Below are positions 29,923-38,069 of a stretch of DNA of 39,169 bases, one piece after another. Under the pieces are notes generated by a model. The model was not told the origin of the DNA. It did no database searches and saw nothing but the letters and a program-made list of their open reading frames with translations. The translations under genes and the position numbers were made by a program. This stretch comes from a virus: the IMG/VR virus record IMGVR_UViG_3300044974_000210, positions 1 through 39,169 of that record. One strand, 5' to 3'. The stretch's first letter is position 1. Every line of letters begins with the position of its first letter.

Positions 29923-30705
29923 CTAACCATTCTCTGGTATATCTTCAACGAACATATACTCAGGATTGAAAGCAATCCAAGTCATTAGTCCACCACCCGC
30001 ATCGGCTTTGCCATAACGGTTCTTGACAGGGGCCACGCCCATTGATGTGCCCACAACACCAAGCGTGCAAATGAGTGCGGGGAGCTGAGCCACCTTTCCC
30101 TGAATCGCGGAACGAGGCTGGCAAGGAGAGCCAGGTACCGCTTCACTCGTATGATGTAATACCAACACACCCGCATTCGTAGCCCTAGCAAGATACTTCA
30201 ACTCCTTCATGATAGCTCTCATAGAAGAGAACTCCTCGCCACCATCGGTGGCTACATCCATTAAGTTATCTACAACTATTAGTTGTGGTGGACATCCCCA
30301 CAATTCTTCGAAGGCTTGTACTTCCTCATCGATATCTTGTAGTGATGGTGCTGATTCAAATGACCAAACAATATGACCAGCCTTAGCTAGCACTGCTCTT
30401 GTCCAACCTAAATCAGTATTCAATAATCCTTCAACATCAGTCTGATTCTTACCCGAAATCATAGATGCTAATCGCATAGCCATTGTGTGTGCGTTGGTGT
30501 CGGCGCTAATGTATAGGGTGGGAACCTTCATCTTTAGCGCAAGAGCTAAGGCAAGTGTTGACTTACCTACTCCTGGCGCTGCTGCGAACATCGACACTTC
30601 GCTACGCCTGAGGATAATTTTGTTCGACTCAAACGCTTTGAAGCACGATGGCAATGGTTCTCCGCCAATACTTGCACGACCAACGCTTCTGACAAGTGTA
30701 CGCAA
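29923..30705 (-). CDS. RecA/DnaB-like ATPase, probable replicative helicase or recombinase
   Basis: 260 residues from TTG 30705, supported by AAGGA 7 bases upstream and by the lack of another good start. Walker A APGVGKST ends at residue 50; LYISADT follows as in RecA-like folds; Walker B QLIVVDN gives Asp146; GVLVLHHTSE supplies the sensor histidines; VKNRYGKAD near the end matches the RecA/DnaB arginine-finger strand region. It lacks the DnaB N-terminal domain, as do many actinophage helicase/RecA-like genes. Likely unwinds DNA with the primase encoded downstream. Confidence 0.8.
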   Translation of the reverse strand: MRTLVRSVGRASIGGEPLPSCFKAFESNKIILRRSEVSMFAAAPGVGKSTLALALALKMKVPTLYISADTNAHTMAMRLASMISGKNQTDVEGLLNTDLGWTRAVLAKAGHIVWSFESAPSLQDIDEEVQAFEELWGCPPQLIVVDNLMDVATDGGEEFSSMRAIMKELKYLARATNAGVLVLHHTSEAVPGSPCQPRSAIQGKVAQLPALICTLGVVGTSMGVAPVKNRYGKADAGGGLMTWIAFNPEYMFVEDIPENG

Positions 30706-30782
30706 GGCTTATTCCTTTTTAGTAAGAGTCGTAGCCAACCCATGACAAACTGACTACGACTCATTGATTCCTTATTTAGTTG

Positions 30783-31247
30783 TTATGCCCAGACAATCGG
30801 AGCATGTTGTTCTTTAGGGATTTTTTCGCCTGTCCATTTAGGACCAGCAGCAGGGTCTGACCAGCACTTATATGCTTTGCCAGCTTGGCTAGTTCCTGAC
30901 TTTAGAACCATTATTCCTCTTGCACAAGTCGGTGCACCTGATTTATTATAGACCCATATGTTACCATATCTGTCTTGCACAGTCTCTTCAATGCCACCTG
31001 ATGCTAGATTTTCCTGGGTCATTGGCGAGGTTAGAGGAGGCCTTGTGCTTGTTGTGGAACTTGGCGTCGATAAAGGGGCTACATTGTACGCACCTGCCAA
31101 GAGCTTGTTAGTTGCAGCAATCTGTGTAGCATAATCACCTACACCTTCAAGCAGTACACTAAGTTCGTCAGCAGTATTGGCACGGATATTAATCATATCA
31201 CCAGTGCCAGTCTTATACGAGACTTGCAGTTTCCATTCTTCGTTCAT
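30783..31247 (-). CDS. Hypothetical protein, possible ssDNA-binding accessory
   Basis: 154 residues from ATG 31247, overlapping the exonuclease stop by 4 bases (ATGA), with AAAGAGAAA before it. A beta-rich N-terminus (EWKLQVSYKTGTGDMINIRA), a helix, a Ser/Thr/Pro linker (about 70-90) and a C-terminal domain with CARGIMVLKSG, AGKAYKCWSD and a final APIVWA. Two cysteines and several aromatic residues in the C-terminal part. Location between exonuclease and helicase suits a ssDNA-binding or recombination partner, but I do not recognise the fold. Confidence 0.55.
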   Translation of the reverse strand: MNEEWKLQVSYKTGTGDMINIRANTADELSVLLEGVGDYATQIAATNKLLAGAYNVAPLSTPSSTTSTRPPLTSPMTQENLASGGIEETVQDRYGNIWVYNKSGAPTCARGIMVLKSGTSQAGKAYKCWSDPAAGPKWTGEKIPKEQHAPIVWA

Positions 31248-31855
31248 CGTTTCTCTTTCTTTGAAGTAAACGAGCAGTGCTCCGTGAGCCCGCATCGGTT
31301 ACAGTTGTTTGTGTTGGGTAAGAATATACCAGCAAGGCGTGCTTTGTCAAATTTTTCTACAAAGTAATCAATCATCTCTGTCGAGTACTTAGTTAAGTCT
31401 TCTCTTTCGCTAGTGCCAGCCTGACGAGCCATCCAATAACTACCATAATTTACATCAATGCCAAAGATTTTCTTTAGCCCTGCTCGGTAGAAGCCCAACT
31501 GCAAACTAGATTCAGGTGTGCGTTGTGATGTCTTTAAGTCTACCACAACTAACTGACCGTCAACATCAAAGACTCTATCGATTACCATCTTGACTGGAAC
31601 ACCAGCAAACTCAGGTATGATACCTAGTTCAATCGCAGGAACGCCTTCAGGCGTTTTCCAAATCTTCCAATTCTTGTTGAACTCTCGCCACTCGACGTAG
31701 GATTGGACCCATCGTGGACCATTGATATTCCAGAAGGAAGCATCTTCCTTATTAGGATACTCCTTCGTAGCCCTGCCGCCAACTCTAAGCGTCGATAAGT
31801 CGACATCTTTGGTATATTCATTCCATGCCTCTTCCCATAATTGTTTACTCAACAT
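31244..31855 (-). CDS. Cas4/RecB-like exonuclease, C-terminal part (other frame)
   Basis: 203 residues if translated from ATG 31855, which overlaps the stop of the N-terminal piece by 11 bases. Contains the nuclease core: MVIDRVFDVDGQLVVVDLKTS (Asp, then Asp-x-Lys) and LQLGFYRAGL (Gln-x3-Tyr), and near the end CNRCGLTEHC (C-x2-C-x5-C), three of the four cysteines of the family's 4Fe-4S cluster. The fourth cysteine is in the N-terminal piece, which is in the other frame. So a functional enzyme needs both parts, by +1 frameshift, by assembly of two chains, or because the sequence has an indel error. Confidence 0.8.
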   Translation of the reverse strand: MLSKQLWEEAWNEYTKDVDLSTLRVGGRATKEYPNKEDASFWNINGPRWVQSYVEWREFNKNWKIWKTPEGVPAIELGIIPEFAGVPVKMVIDRVFDVDGQLVVVDLKTSQRTPESSLQLGFYRAGLKKIFGIDVNYGSYWMARQAGTSEREDLTKYSTEMIDYFVEKFDKARLAGIFLPNTNNCNRCGLTEHCSFTSKKEKR

Positions 31856-32042
31856 GTTGTCTGTCCCATTCTTCAGTAGCCTTGTGGAATGCGGAGCCAC
31901 CTGCGCTCCATACCGCTGGCTTCTCTGGTATCTGCAACAGTCGGCTGAGGTAGTATAGATAACCGCAGTCGATGAAGGTAGTCAGAGCTGAATAGGATAC
32001 ATGACCTGGTATCTTATAATCATCAGAGAGATATACTCCCAT
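31845..32042 (-). CDS. Cas4/RecB-like exonuclease, N-terminal part
   Basis: 65 residues from ATG 32042 (GGAAGGA 6 bases before). HVSYSALTTFIDCGYLYYL carries the typical first motif of AddB/Cas4-like nucleases with Cys26, and GGSAFHKATEEWDR is the next conserved helix (GxxFH). The frame ends at TAA 31845, where the continuation is +1 relative to it. First gene of the replication unit, 79 bases after the -10 of its promoter. Confidence 0.8.
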   Translation of the reverse strand: MGVYLSDDYKIPGHVSYSALTTFIDCGYLYYLSRLLQIPEKPAVWSAGGSAFHKATEEWDRQHVE

Positions 32043-32081
32043 AAATATTCCTTCCAATATATAATTATATTAATTATATAT

Positions 32082-32098
32082 AGACCCCTTCGGGGTCT
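32082..32098 (-). promoter_or_regulatory. Leader hairpin of the replication unit
   Basis: AGACCCC (7 bases), a 3-base loop, GGGGTCT, in strongly AT-rich flanks. It lies between the promoter (-10 at 32121-32126) and ATG 32042, so it is in the 5' leader. It may stabilise the mRNA, or act as an attenuator; no T run follows it on either strand. Confidence 0.6.
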
Positions 32099-32120
32099 TA
32101 TATTATATATAATATATACC

Positions 32121-32149
32121 AGTATAGCTGACAAGAGAGGCTGAGTCAA
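32121..32149 (-). promoter_or_regulatory. Sigma-A-type promoter of the replication unit
   Basis: On the minus strand TTGACT (32149-32144), 17-base spacer, TATACT (32126-32121). Five of six -35 bases and five of six -10 bases match consensus at ideal spacing. Predicted start near 32114, about 70 bases before the exonuclease ATG. The strongest promoter-like sequence I see in the window, so host RNA polymerase should transcribe this unit early. Confidence 0.75.
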
Positions 32150-32191
32150 GGGGTTATGTCACTCCCGATTCAGTATTAGGAAACACAAAAG

Positions 32192-32229
32192 ACCCCCCTT
32201 CCCAAGGTGATTACCTTAGGTTGGGGGGT
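32192..32229 (-). terminator. Rho-independent terminator after the holin
   Basis: Minus strand: ACCCCCC (32229-32223) pairs with GGGGGGT (32198-32192); inside is AAGGT-AATC-ACCTT (32217-32204). The stem is followed by CTTTTGTGTTTCC. It lies 50 bases after the holin stop and ends the late unit before the replication promoter. Confidence 0.8.
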
Positions 32230-32278
32230 TTAGTGTCTTAAAACTGCCTTAGAAGGCGTTTAAGGGGTATTCTAGAGG

Positions 32279-32464
32279 CTACTCTGCGCCTCGTCCGAAC
32301 TCTTTTGCGGATGGGTCGAGCCACTTAAGGACAGGCCCGAGGAACCCAGCGAGGGCTGCAGCTCCGAGTGTCTTAAAGTCGGTCTCGCCTGCGAGGTAGA
32401 GTGCGATAGCAGCTGAGGCTGCAGCACGGAACCATGTGAGCGCTACTTGCTTTAGTGTTTCCAT
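32279..32464 (-). CDS. Holin
   Basis: 61 residues, ATG abutting the endolysin stop. Two hydrophobic helices (about residues 9-25, TWFRAAASAAIALYLAG, and 33-47, LGAAALAGFLGPVLKWL) and a charged C-terminus ending KEFGRGAE. Size and pattern match r1t-type/actinophage holins that open the inner membrane. Next to the endolysin, which lacks a signal peptide and needs such a pore. Last gene of the late unit. Confidence 0.8.
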   Translation of the reverse strand: METLKQVALTWFRAAASAAIALYLAGETDFKTLGAAALAGFLGPVLKWLDPSAKEFGRGAE

Positions 32465-32989
32465 TTAGATTGCCTTTCGTTTTGTATTGTGAACCTTACA
32501 GCAGGTGCATACTGGTACCACAGTGGTACTAACAGCTACCTTCTTCTTAGGTTGTGGCTGTAAATTTGCCACAATCTGATTCACAATCTTAGGTTGACTT
32601 AGCCACCAGAACCAGGGGCTAGTGTCACTACGGTGAGTATCATTAATAGAAATATGTAGATGCTTATTGTGAGGATTACTACCTGTGTACTTTCTATTGC
32701 CTTCCTTGCGTCTGGTTCTTGACCAGATTTTTCCTTGGAAGATAAGGTAATTAACCCTCTCATCTTCTTTAAGTTTTTCAAAAATAATTGCACAATCAAT
32801 ACCCCTCTTAGGGTCGTGGGTCAAATCTACTGCTAGCCCAGTATTGTGGTCCGAATTCGGGCTGGCTTTCTGATGCGCTAACGAAGGCAACAACCCGTCT
32901 GACAGTTTCTTGCGCTTCGGATACAACGCTGTCGCCTGACGGAGCACAGCAATAGCAGCAGGTGATGCTACTTTGGCTACAGGTTTCAT
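32465..32989 (-). CDS. Endolysin, M15-family (VanY/LAS) peptidase
   Basis: 174 residues. SDHNTGLAVD holds the SxHxxGxAxD motif (His48, Asp55) and NPHNKHLHIS supplies HxH (His110, His112): the zinc-binding set of LAS metallopeptidases that cut peptidoglycan stem peptides. The catalytic domain covers about residues 10-135. The C-terminal 40 residues are a Lys/Gln/Pro linker ending in VCTCCKVH, a small cysteine/histidine knot that may be a wall- or zinc-binding tail. No signal peptide, so release depends on the holin. Between the membrane/coiled-coil protein and the holin. Confidence 0.85.
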   Translation of the reverse strand: MKPVAKVASPAAIAVLRQATALYPKRKKLSDGLLPSLAHQKASPNSDHNTGLAVDLTHDPKRGIDCAIIFEKLKEDERVNYLIFQGKIWSRTRRKEGNRKYTGSNPHNKHLHISINDTHRSDTSPWFWWLSQPKIVNQIVANLQPQPKKKVAVSTTVVPVCTCCKVHNTKRKAI

Positions 32990-33193
32990 TCATTTCCTCA
33001 ATGCTTCCTTGACTAAATCAGTTAACAGTTCTACTTTATTCTCTAAAGAGTCAACCTTATCTTTAAGGCTTGAGCCCCCATTGGGGCGAAGTTCATAGAG
33101 ATAATGCTTGACCATCCAGCGCACAGCGCCAGCAAATCCAGCAATTAGAGTAAATACGGCTACGGCTAAACCAGCCCATTCAGTAGGTGTCAT
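32990..33193 (-). CDS. Membrane-spanning coiled-coil protein, holin/spanin-like
   Basis: 67 residues. One transmembrane helix (about residues 8-27, LAVAVFTLIAGFAGAVRWMV), then a coiled coil (SLKDKVDSLENKVELLTDLV). Such proteins upstream of endolysins are often a second holin-like or lysis-control protein. Shares one base with the tail gene's stop and abuts the endolysin. Confidence 0.7.
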   Translation of the reverse strand: MTPTEWAGLAVAVFTLIAGFAGAVRWMVKHYLYELRPNGGSSLKDKVDSLENKVELLTDLVKEALRK

Positions 33194-35130
33194 TACACAG
33201 TCCTTACAGTCATAGTAAGCATGCCACCATAGCCAGTGAATCCTCTATCTGGTGGGGTCATGCGAGTAAATGTGATTTGTTCTATAGAAACCTGACGAGA
33301 TTCGCCAGTGGTTAAATCTTGCCAGGTAACAATGTCGCCACCTTCTTCGATACTTTCTAGGGTATCAATTCGGTCTTGGGCTCGGCCTTCATAGCCTACC
33401 ATAACATTGTACTTGTCTGTCTCCACATCAAAACAATAGACGGGAAATCTAATTACTCGCTGTCTAGGTGTAGCGATTGTAGCCTTAGCCTGATACCCCT
33501 TGAAGGTAGGACCTTTACTGCTATCTGTTGCATCTCTAGTTAAAAGAAATCTATAGGCTATGAATTCTTGAGCACCAGCTGGTTGGCTGGTAGTTACTTC
33601 TACTGCTGGAACTGATGAGTCATAGCTGACTACATCATATGTTGAGCCGTCTGAGTCTACTGTCTGTAGAGATAGAGAGCCGAAGGTAAATACACCACGG
33701 CCTATTAGACGCTTAAAGTTTTTAGGTTCTAGTGTGTTGTATCTAATGAATCCTGTTTTTATAAAACCACTAGTTACTTTTTCTGTATTTTTTTCTATCC
33801 AGATACCATCACTTGCTACAGCAAAAGCTACCCTATCGCTAGAGCCTAGGAAAGCTATGCTTGCAGCAGTAGATGTAGTATTAGTAGCAACTAAATCTTT
33901 AGCAAACGGAAAGAGTAATGTCCCTAATTCTACAGATAAATCAATACGGTATAGTCCTGCTTCAGTACCAACCAGTCCTGATACATAAGCAAATCTATCC
34001 CTGAATGCTATGCCTTTAAAGTCACCTTCAATAATTATAGGGCCATACTTAATGCTGCCATCATCTTGGATTGTTGCGACTCTAACACCTTTGCTAGTGC
34101 AGATAACCATATAGGTACCAAGATATACATCTATAGCATTGACTATCTCAGTGACAGGGAACTGCGCTATCTCAGTAGGCGTAGCCAAGTTAGGAAAACC
34201 TAAAGCAGTTGTCCCTGTAGTCAAACCAATCTTAAAGATAGAACTATTGCTACGGTTCTTGCCAGCATAGTAAATAGCATTAGGTCCTTCACAGATACTG
34301 GTCCATACCCAAGCGCTAGTAGGATGGGTAAAGGTAGCAGTAGGCAGGGCTGTAGTAGCGTGACTACCAGATGGACTTACATTAGGGTTAAGTTCGTAGA
34401 TAGCATTTGCTACACCAGCCATCAAACGCTGCTTAACAAATCTAACAACAACGCTGCTAGTACCAGTAGCATAGGTAGTATCATCATTTGTAGAGCCACC
34501 GATATTACCTACGTGTAAAGCAGTTGTACAAGCAGCAAAGTATCTAGTTCCGTCTGTTGTTATGCTAACAATAGGCTGGTTAGTGTGTGCTGCTACTAAG
34601 GTATATGTGCTAGTAGTAGGTGTATCTGCCGACATAGTAATTTTCTTAAGAGCAACACCATCAGTAAAAACAATACAGTCATTAGTCCCATCATTGGCAC
34701 TCATAACTGAAGGTGTATTAGTAGTCGAATAGGTTTTTACTGTGTCATTAAGAAGGGTTACTTCGCCTTCTGTCCAAACATCTACCCCTTGGCTATCTGC
34801 AAAGCGAGATGTGCCTTCGCCAGGGATAAGTGCTGGGTCATAAAAAGTAATGCCAGCCCCCTCGTGAAAGGAAGACTGGCTTCTAATCCACCAACCAGTG
34901 AGCGTCTGCTCACCAGGCTCGGGTTGATTATCGAATTGTTCTTTTCTATAAGGAGCAGTCTGGCGGACATAGGGGTTAGCATCATTGATGGCATAGATGA
35001 ATGGCATACCACCGATAGCAACATCATAGGCTATATCAGTATTCTGCCAGATAGCATCAGTAGCAACTACACCAACATCAACAGCAATCGCACGTTCAGC
35101 ACGACCTTCGGTAATATCACGACCAGCCAC
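33193..35130 (-). CDS. Large beta-rich tail protein, nozzle/tube candidate
   Basis: 645 residues from GTG 35130 (AAGGAG upstream). N-terminal NTDIAYDVAIGGMPFIYAIND, then repeated short beta segments with Gly/Asp/Thr turns through about residue 500 (for example ICEGPNAIYYAGKN, GTYMVICTSKGVRVA, FRDRFAYVSGLVG), a pattern suggesting a beta-propeller. The C-terminus ends GGMLTMTVRTV. In T7-type podoviruses the tail nozzle is a propeller-containing protein of similar size. Placed between the glycosyltransferase and lysis genes. Tail structural role is likely; the exact part is not certain. Confidence 0.65.
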   Translation of the reverse strand: MAGRDITEGRAERAIAVDVGVVATDAIWQNTDIAYDVAIGGMPFIYAINDANPYVRQTAPYRKEQFDNQPEPGEQTLTGWWIRSQSSFHEGAGITFYDPALIPGEGTSRFADSQGVDVWTEGEVTLLNDTVKTYSTTNTPSVMSANDGTNDCIVFTDGVALKKITMSADTPTTSTYTLVAAHTNQPIVSITTDGTRYFAACTTALHVGNIGGSTNDDTTYATGTSSVVVRFVKQRLMAGVANAIYELNPNVSPSGSHATTALPTATFTHPTSAWVWTSICEGPNAIYYAGKNRSNSSIFKIGLTTGTTALGFPNLATPTEIAQFPVTEIVNAIDVYLGTYMVICTSKGVRVATIQDDGSIKYGPIIIEGDFKGIAFRDRFAYVSGLVGTEAGLYRIDLSVELGTLLFPFAKDLVATNTTSTAASIAFLGSSDRVAFAVASDGIWIEKNTEKVTSGFIKTGFIRYNTLEPKNFKRLIGRGVFTFGSLSLQTVDSDGSTYDVVSYDSSVPAVEVTTSQPAGAQEFIAYRFLLTRDATDSSKGPTFKGYQAKATIATPRQRVIRFPVYCFDVETDKYNVMVGYEGRAQDRIDTLESIEEGGDIVTWQDLTTGESRQVSIEQITFTRMTPPDRGFTGYGGMLTMTVRTV

Positions 35131-35862
35131 TTATTCTCCTTGTTGCTCTTGTTCCATAAGTTTTGTCTTTAAATGTTCGTTAGCCCAATACAATGCATAG
35201 TAATCATAGTCAACGCTAAAGCGTTTCATATGCTTTACCAGTGCTCCAGTGTGGGCGTGTAGTGGTACACCTGCTGCCTTCATACGGCGGAAGAAGATAA
35301 TATCTTCGCCTACAAAATGCTCATCTTTGCCATCACCAGTTTCCATAAACATACCCTTACCAGGGTGTGCTTCACGCAGTTTAGGAACAATAGACTTATG
35401 CATTAGGACAAAGCCAAACCCTGCACAGTCAACCTTGATTACTTGGTTGTCAGGTAATGGGTGGTGATAGCGTACTTGGAATTCATCTACATCATCAAAT
35501 AGAACAGGGAACGGGCGCATAAGACTGCCCTCGTTCTCTTTAGATATGAAGTAAACACCGCTAACTACTGGTCTATTAATCTTATCGGCTGTCTGCCAGA
35601 GTTTCTGGATAGCCTCAAGGCTAAGTACTATGTCTGAATCTACCCATAGTATCCAGTCTGTCTTGAGTTTATCTGCCCAGTAATCAAAGAGTATCTGGCG
35701 TTGTCTGCCTATCTGATTACCCTGCACGCGTATGCTAGTAGTAAAGCGCATACCGTTGTTAGGACCAGCAATTACTGCTGTCATTAACCCTTCAGTAAAC
35801 TTACCATCGGTAGTCCCATTGTCGCACCAACCGATAGCCACTGTCTCTTGCTTTTGTATCAT
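35131..35862 (-). CDS. GT-A-type glycosyltransferase
   Basis: 243 residues. The start (MIQKQETVAIGWCDNGTTDGKF) and GNQIGRQRQILFDYW lead to ILWVDSDIVL, the DxD metal/sugar-nucleotide motif at Asp75/Asp77. FVLMHKS, EDIIFFRRMKAAG (an ED motif) and HAHTGALVKHMK follow as in GT2-like phage enzymes. It would transfer a sugar to a virion protein, host surface or DNA base. Abutting the tail gene on one side and near fibre genes on the other suggests decoration of tail or fibre proteins. Sugar and acceptor unknown. Confidence 0.75.
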   Translation of the reverse strand: MIQKQETVAIGWCDNGTTDGKFTEGLMTAVIAGPNNGMRFTTSIRVQGNQIGRQRQILFDYWADKLKTDWILWVDSDIVLSLEAIQKLWQTADKINRPVVSGVYFISKENEGSLMRPFPVLFDDVDEFQVRYHHPLPDNQVIKVDCAGFGFVLMHKSIVPKLREAHPGKGMFMETGDGKDEHFVGEDIIFFRRMKAAGVPLHAHTGALVKHMKRFSVDYDYYALYWANEHLKTKLMEQEQQGE

Positions 35863-35876
35863 TGTCCCCTGCTTTC

Positions 35877-36212
35877 TTATTGCTCTAGTTCATCCCAAGA
35901 TAGTGTTTCTTCATTCCAACTCCAGAATCCTTCTTCAGGCATAGGAGTAGGAGGTTGCCATAGGTAGGTATCTTCATCTTTAGTCCAAGATGGAAATGGT
36001 TGTGGAGCATAGAACCCTACACCGTCAAAGTGGTAGCCAATGCCTGCATAGTTCTTATGCAATGGGCGACCTTCTGGATGTTGGTTTCCGTAAGTGTTGT
36101 ATGAAGTTTGAACCCAAGTACCACCTAGATTGTTCTCACACCACTCTTTAGTATCAGCAACAATGACACGAAGCACTGTGCTGTCTGGTCCAATTTCTGC
36201 AAAGTGAGCCAT
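35877..36212 (-). CDS. Conserved phage protein of the MAHFA...NNLGGTWVQTSYN type
   Basis: 111 residues. WCENNLGGTWVQTSYNTYGN, KNYAGIGYHFD, FPSWTKDEDTYLWQPP and EETLSWDEL are fixed-looking aromatic segments. I recall the same order in many cyanophage and other aquatic phage genomes near tail genes, without a known function. Probably a small tail or fibre accessory domain. AGAAGGAG precedes the ATG. Confidence 0.75.
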   Translation of the reverse strand: MAHFAEIGPDSTVLRVIVADTKEWCENNLGGTWVQTSYNTYGNQHPEGRPLHKNYAGIGYHFDGVGFYAPQPFPSWTKDEDTYLWQPPTPMPEEGFWSWNEETLSWDELEQ

Positions 36213-36215
36213 TAG

Positions 36216-36401
36216 TTACTCTCCTTCTCCGTTGTAAAGAACAACAGAATCTTTAAGGGTTACATCACGCTTGGTGACATAACCACCTTCTTTATCTAAC
36301 TTTTCTTTAGCGGATGGTTCATCATCTGCTAGTATCTGGATAATCATTTTAACTTCGTAAGTAAAACAACTTACTGGTTTTTTATCTTTTTCTTTTTTCA
36401 T
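36216..36401 (-). CDS. Hypothetical small protein
   Basis: 61 residues, very basic N-terminus (KKEKDKKP), a short beta segment with YEVKMIIQILADDEPSAKEKL, and a hydrophilic end. No motif. Sits two or three bases from the next gene, in the tail operon, with AAGGGGATAAA as the ribosome-binding site. Confidence 0.6.
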   Translation of the reverse strand: MKKEKDKKPVSCFTYEVKMIIQILADDEPSAKEKLDKEGGYVTKRDVTLKDSVVLYNGEGE

Positions 36402-36416
36402 TTTATCCCCTTATCT

Positions 36417-38069
36417 TTATGGTGCATATCGAATAATTACTATACCTGAACCACCTTGCTTACCAGTGTCGGCTCCACCACCACCACCACCTGTGTTAAC
36501 AGTTCCAACTGTGCCATCTCCTGCTGTAGTTTTACCGTTTCCTCCGCCACCAGAACCACCACTGGCTACATTGGTATTGCCATCATTGGCACCACCGCCA
36601 CCGCCAGCGTAAGTTACCGAAGAACCACTTATAGAAGATGCTTCACCATTACCACCAGCACCACCGCGTTCATTTACTGCAGAGCCTCCAACGCCAGCGC
36701 CACCTACTGCACCTTTACCGCCACCGCCTCCACCGCCATAGTAGAAAGTACCAGCCCCAGCAGCACCACCATTATTACCTTCTCCGCTAGTTCCTGTACC
36801 ACCTGCTGCAGAGTTTCCATCACGACCTGCTCCGCCACCTGAGCCACCATTACTACCAGCCGCTTGATAAACTCCACCTTTACCACCACCAGTAGATGTG
36901 ACAGTTGAAAATACTGAGTTATTACCATTGTTTCCACCAGCGGCACCACCAGCACCAACAGTTACGGTATAGGCTTGAGCAGTTACGGAAAGTGAAGAAC
37001 CTGTTTTCATACCTCCAGCACCACCACCACCGCCAGAATTTCCACCGCTACCACCACCAGCAACAACTAAATACTCAACAGATAAAGATTGTGTTGGAGT
37101 AAACGTTCCTGATGATGTAAATGTGTGAATAAAATATCCACCTGAAAAAGTAATTGTTCCGCCAGTTGCATATGGTGGAGTAATTTTATATGTGCCTGAT
37201 GAATTAAATGTATTTATTGTATAAGAACCAGATGTTGCTGATGTTCCACCTGTTGCATAATAACCAGAAGGAAGGTCAGTAGTTAAACAACGGGCTATGA
37301 CTACGCCTGAGCCGCCTGCGGCAGCGTTAGATGAAGTGCTGCGAGCGCCACCACCGCCACCTCCTGTATTTGTGCCTCCTGCTGTTGCATTACCACCAGC
37401 ACCGCCAGTTCCTCCACCACCAGTGCCGCCAGCGCCCCCAGTAGAATCACCACCTCCACCGCCACCGCCTGCATAAGTTACGGATGAACCACTAATAGAT
37501 GAAGCAACACCAGTTCCACCTGCACCACCAGTTGAAGTTTGTTCATTTTGACCTACTGCTCCTGCACCGCCACCACCACCTGCTGCTTGTGAAACTCCTG
37601 CAGTATGACGACCAGTGCCACCTGCAAAACCTTGATTAGCAGTTCCAGCACCGCCAGAATATGTAACTCCGTTGTTTTGGCTACCACCACCACCGCCTGA
37701 ACCGCCACTAGAACCAGCCGATGCAGTTCCGCCTCCAGCGCCTCCAGCAGTTGATGTAATTGTTGAGAATACTGAATTAGAACCATTTGTTCCAACTGCT
37801 CCACCAGCACCTACTGTTACTGTGTAATTTGTGTTTAGTGCTAAAGATAAAGCAGTTTCTAAAGAACCTCCACCACCAGTTGCAGTAACAGTAGAGCGCA
37901 TACCTCCCGCACCACCACCACCGCCGACATTGTTCCCAGTATTTCCTCCGCCACCGCCAGCAACAACAAGGTAGTCAACTGTAATAGGTGGGATAAACCC
38001 AGCCCTCATACTTCCATAATTAGTTCTACCAGTTATACTACTGGCAGATAATTTATATACAGGTGTCAC
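36417..38069 (-). CDS. Glycine-rich tail adhesin-like protein, two repeats
   Basis: 550 residues from GTG 38069. Two related glycine-rich blocks (about residues 30-265 and 330-550) each begin with a (D/E)YLVVAGGG strand, then GGAGGM, YTVTVGAGGA, NSVFST(I/V)TST and later SSISGSSVTYAGGGG. Poly-glycine runs separate them, and a linker with TFNSSGTYKITPPYATGG joins the copies. Proteins of this class occur at phage fibre tips. Phage S16 gp38 shows that glycine-rich segments can form a polyglycine-II sandwich with receptor loops at its end. That structure here is inference. Lies one gene after the fibre gene. Confidence 0.75.
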   Translation of the reverse strand: MTPVYKLSASSITGRTNYGSMRAGFIPPITVDYLVVAGGGGGNTGNNVGGGGGAGGMRSTVTATGGGGSLETALSLALNTNYTVTVGAGGAVGTNGSNSVFSTITSTAGGAGGGTASAGSSGGSGGGGGSQNNGVTYSGGAGTANQGFAGGTGRHTAGVSQAAGGGGGAGAVGQNEQTSTGGAGGTGVASSISGSSVTYAGGGGGGGDSTGGAGGTGGGGTGGAGGNATAGGTNTGGGGGGARSTSSNAAAGGSGVVIARCLTTDLPSGYYATGGTSATSGSYTINTFNSSGTYKITPPYATGGTITFSGGYFIHTFTSSGTFTPTQSLSVEYLVVAGGGSGGNSGGGGGAGGMKTGSSLSVTAQAYTVTVGAGGAAGGNNGNNSVFSTVTSTGGGKGGVYQAAGSNGGSGGGAGRDGNSAAGGTGTSGEGNNGGAAGAGTFYYGGGGGGGKGAVGGAGVGGSAVNERGGAGGNGEASSISGSSVTYAGGGGGANDGNTNVASGGSGGGGNGKTTAGDGTVGTVNTGGGGGGADTGKQGGSGIVIIRYAP

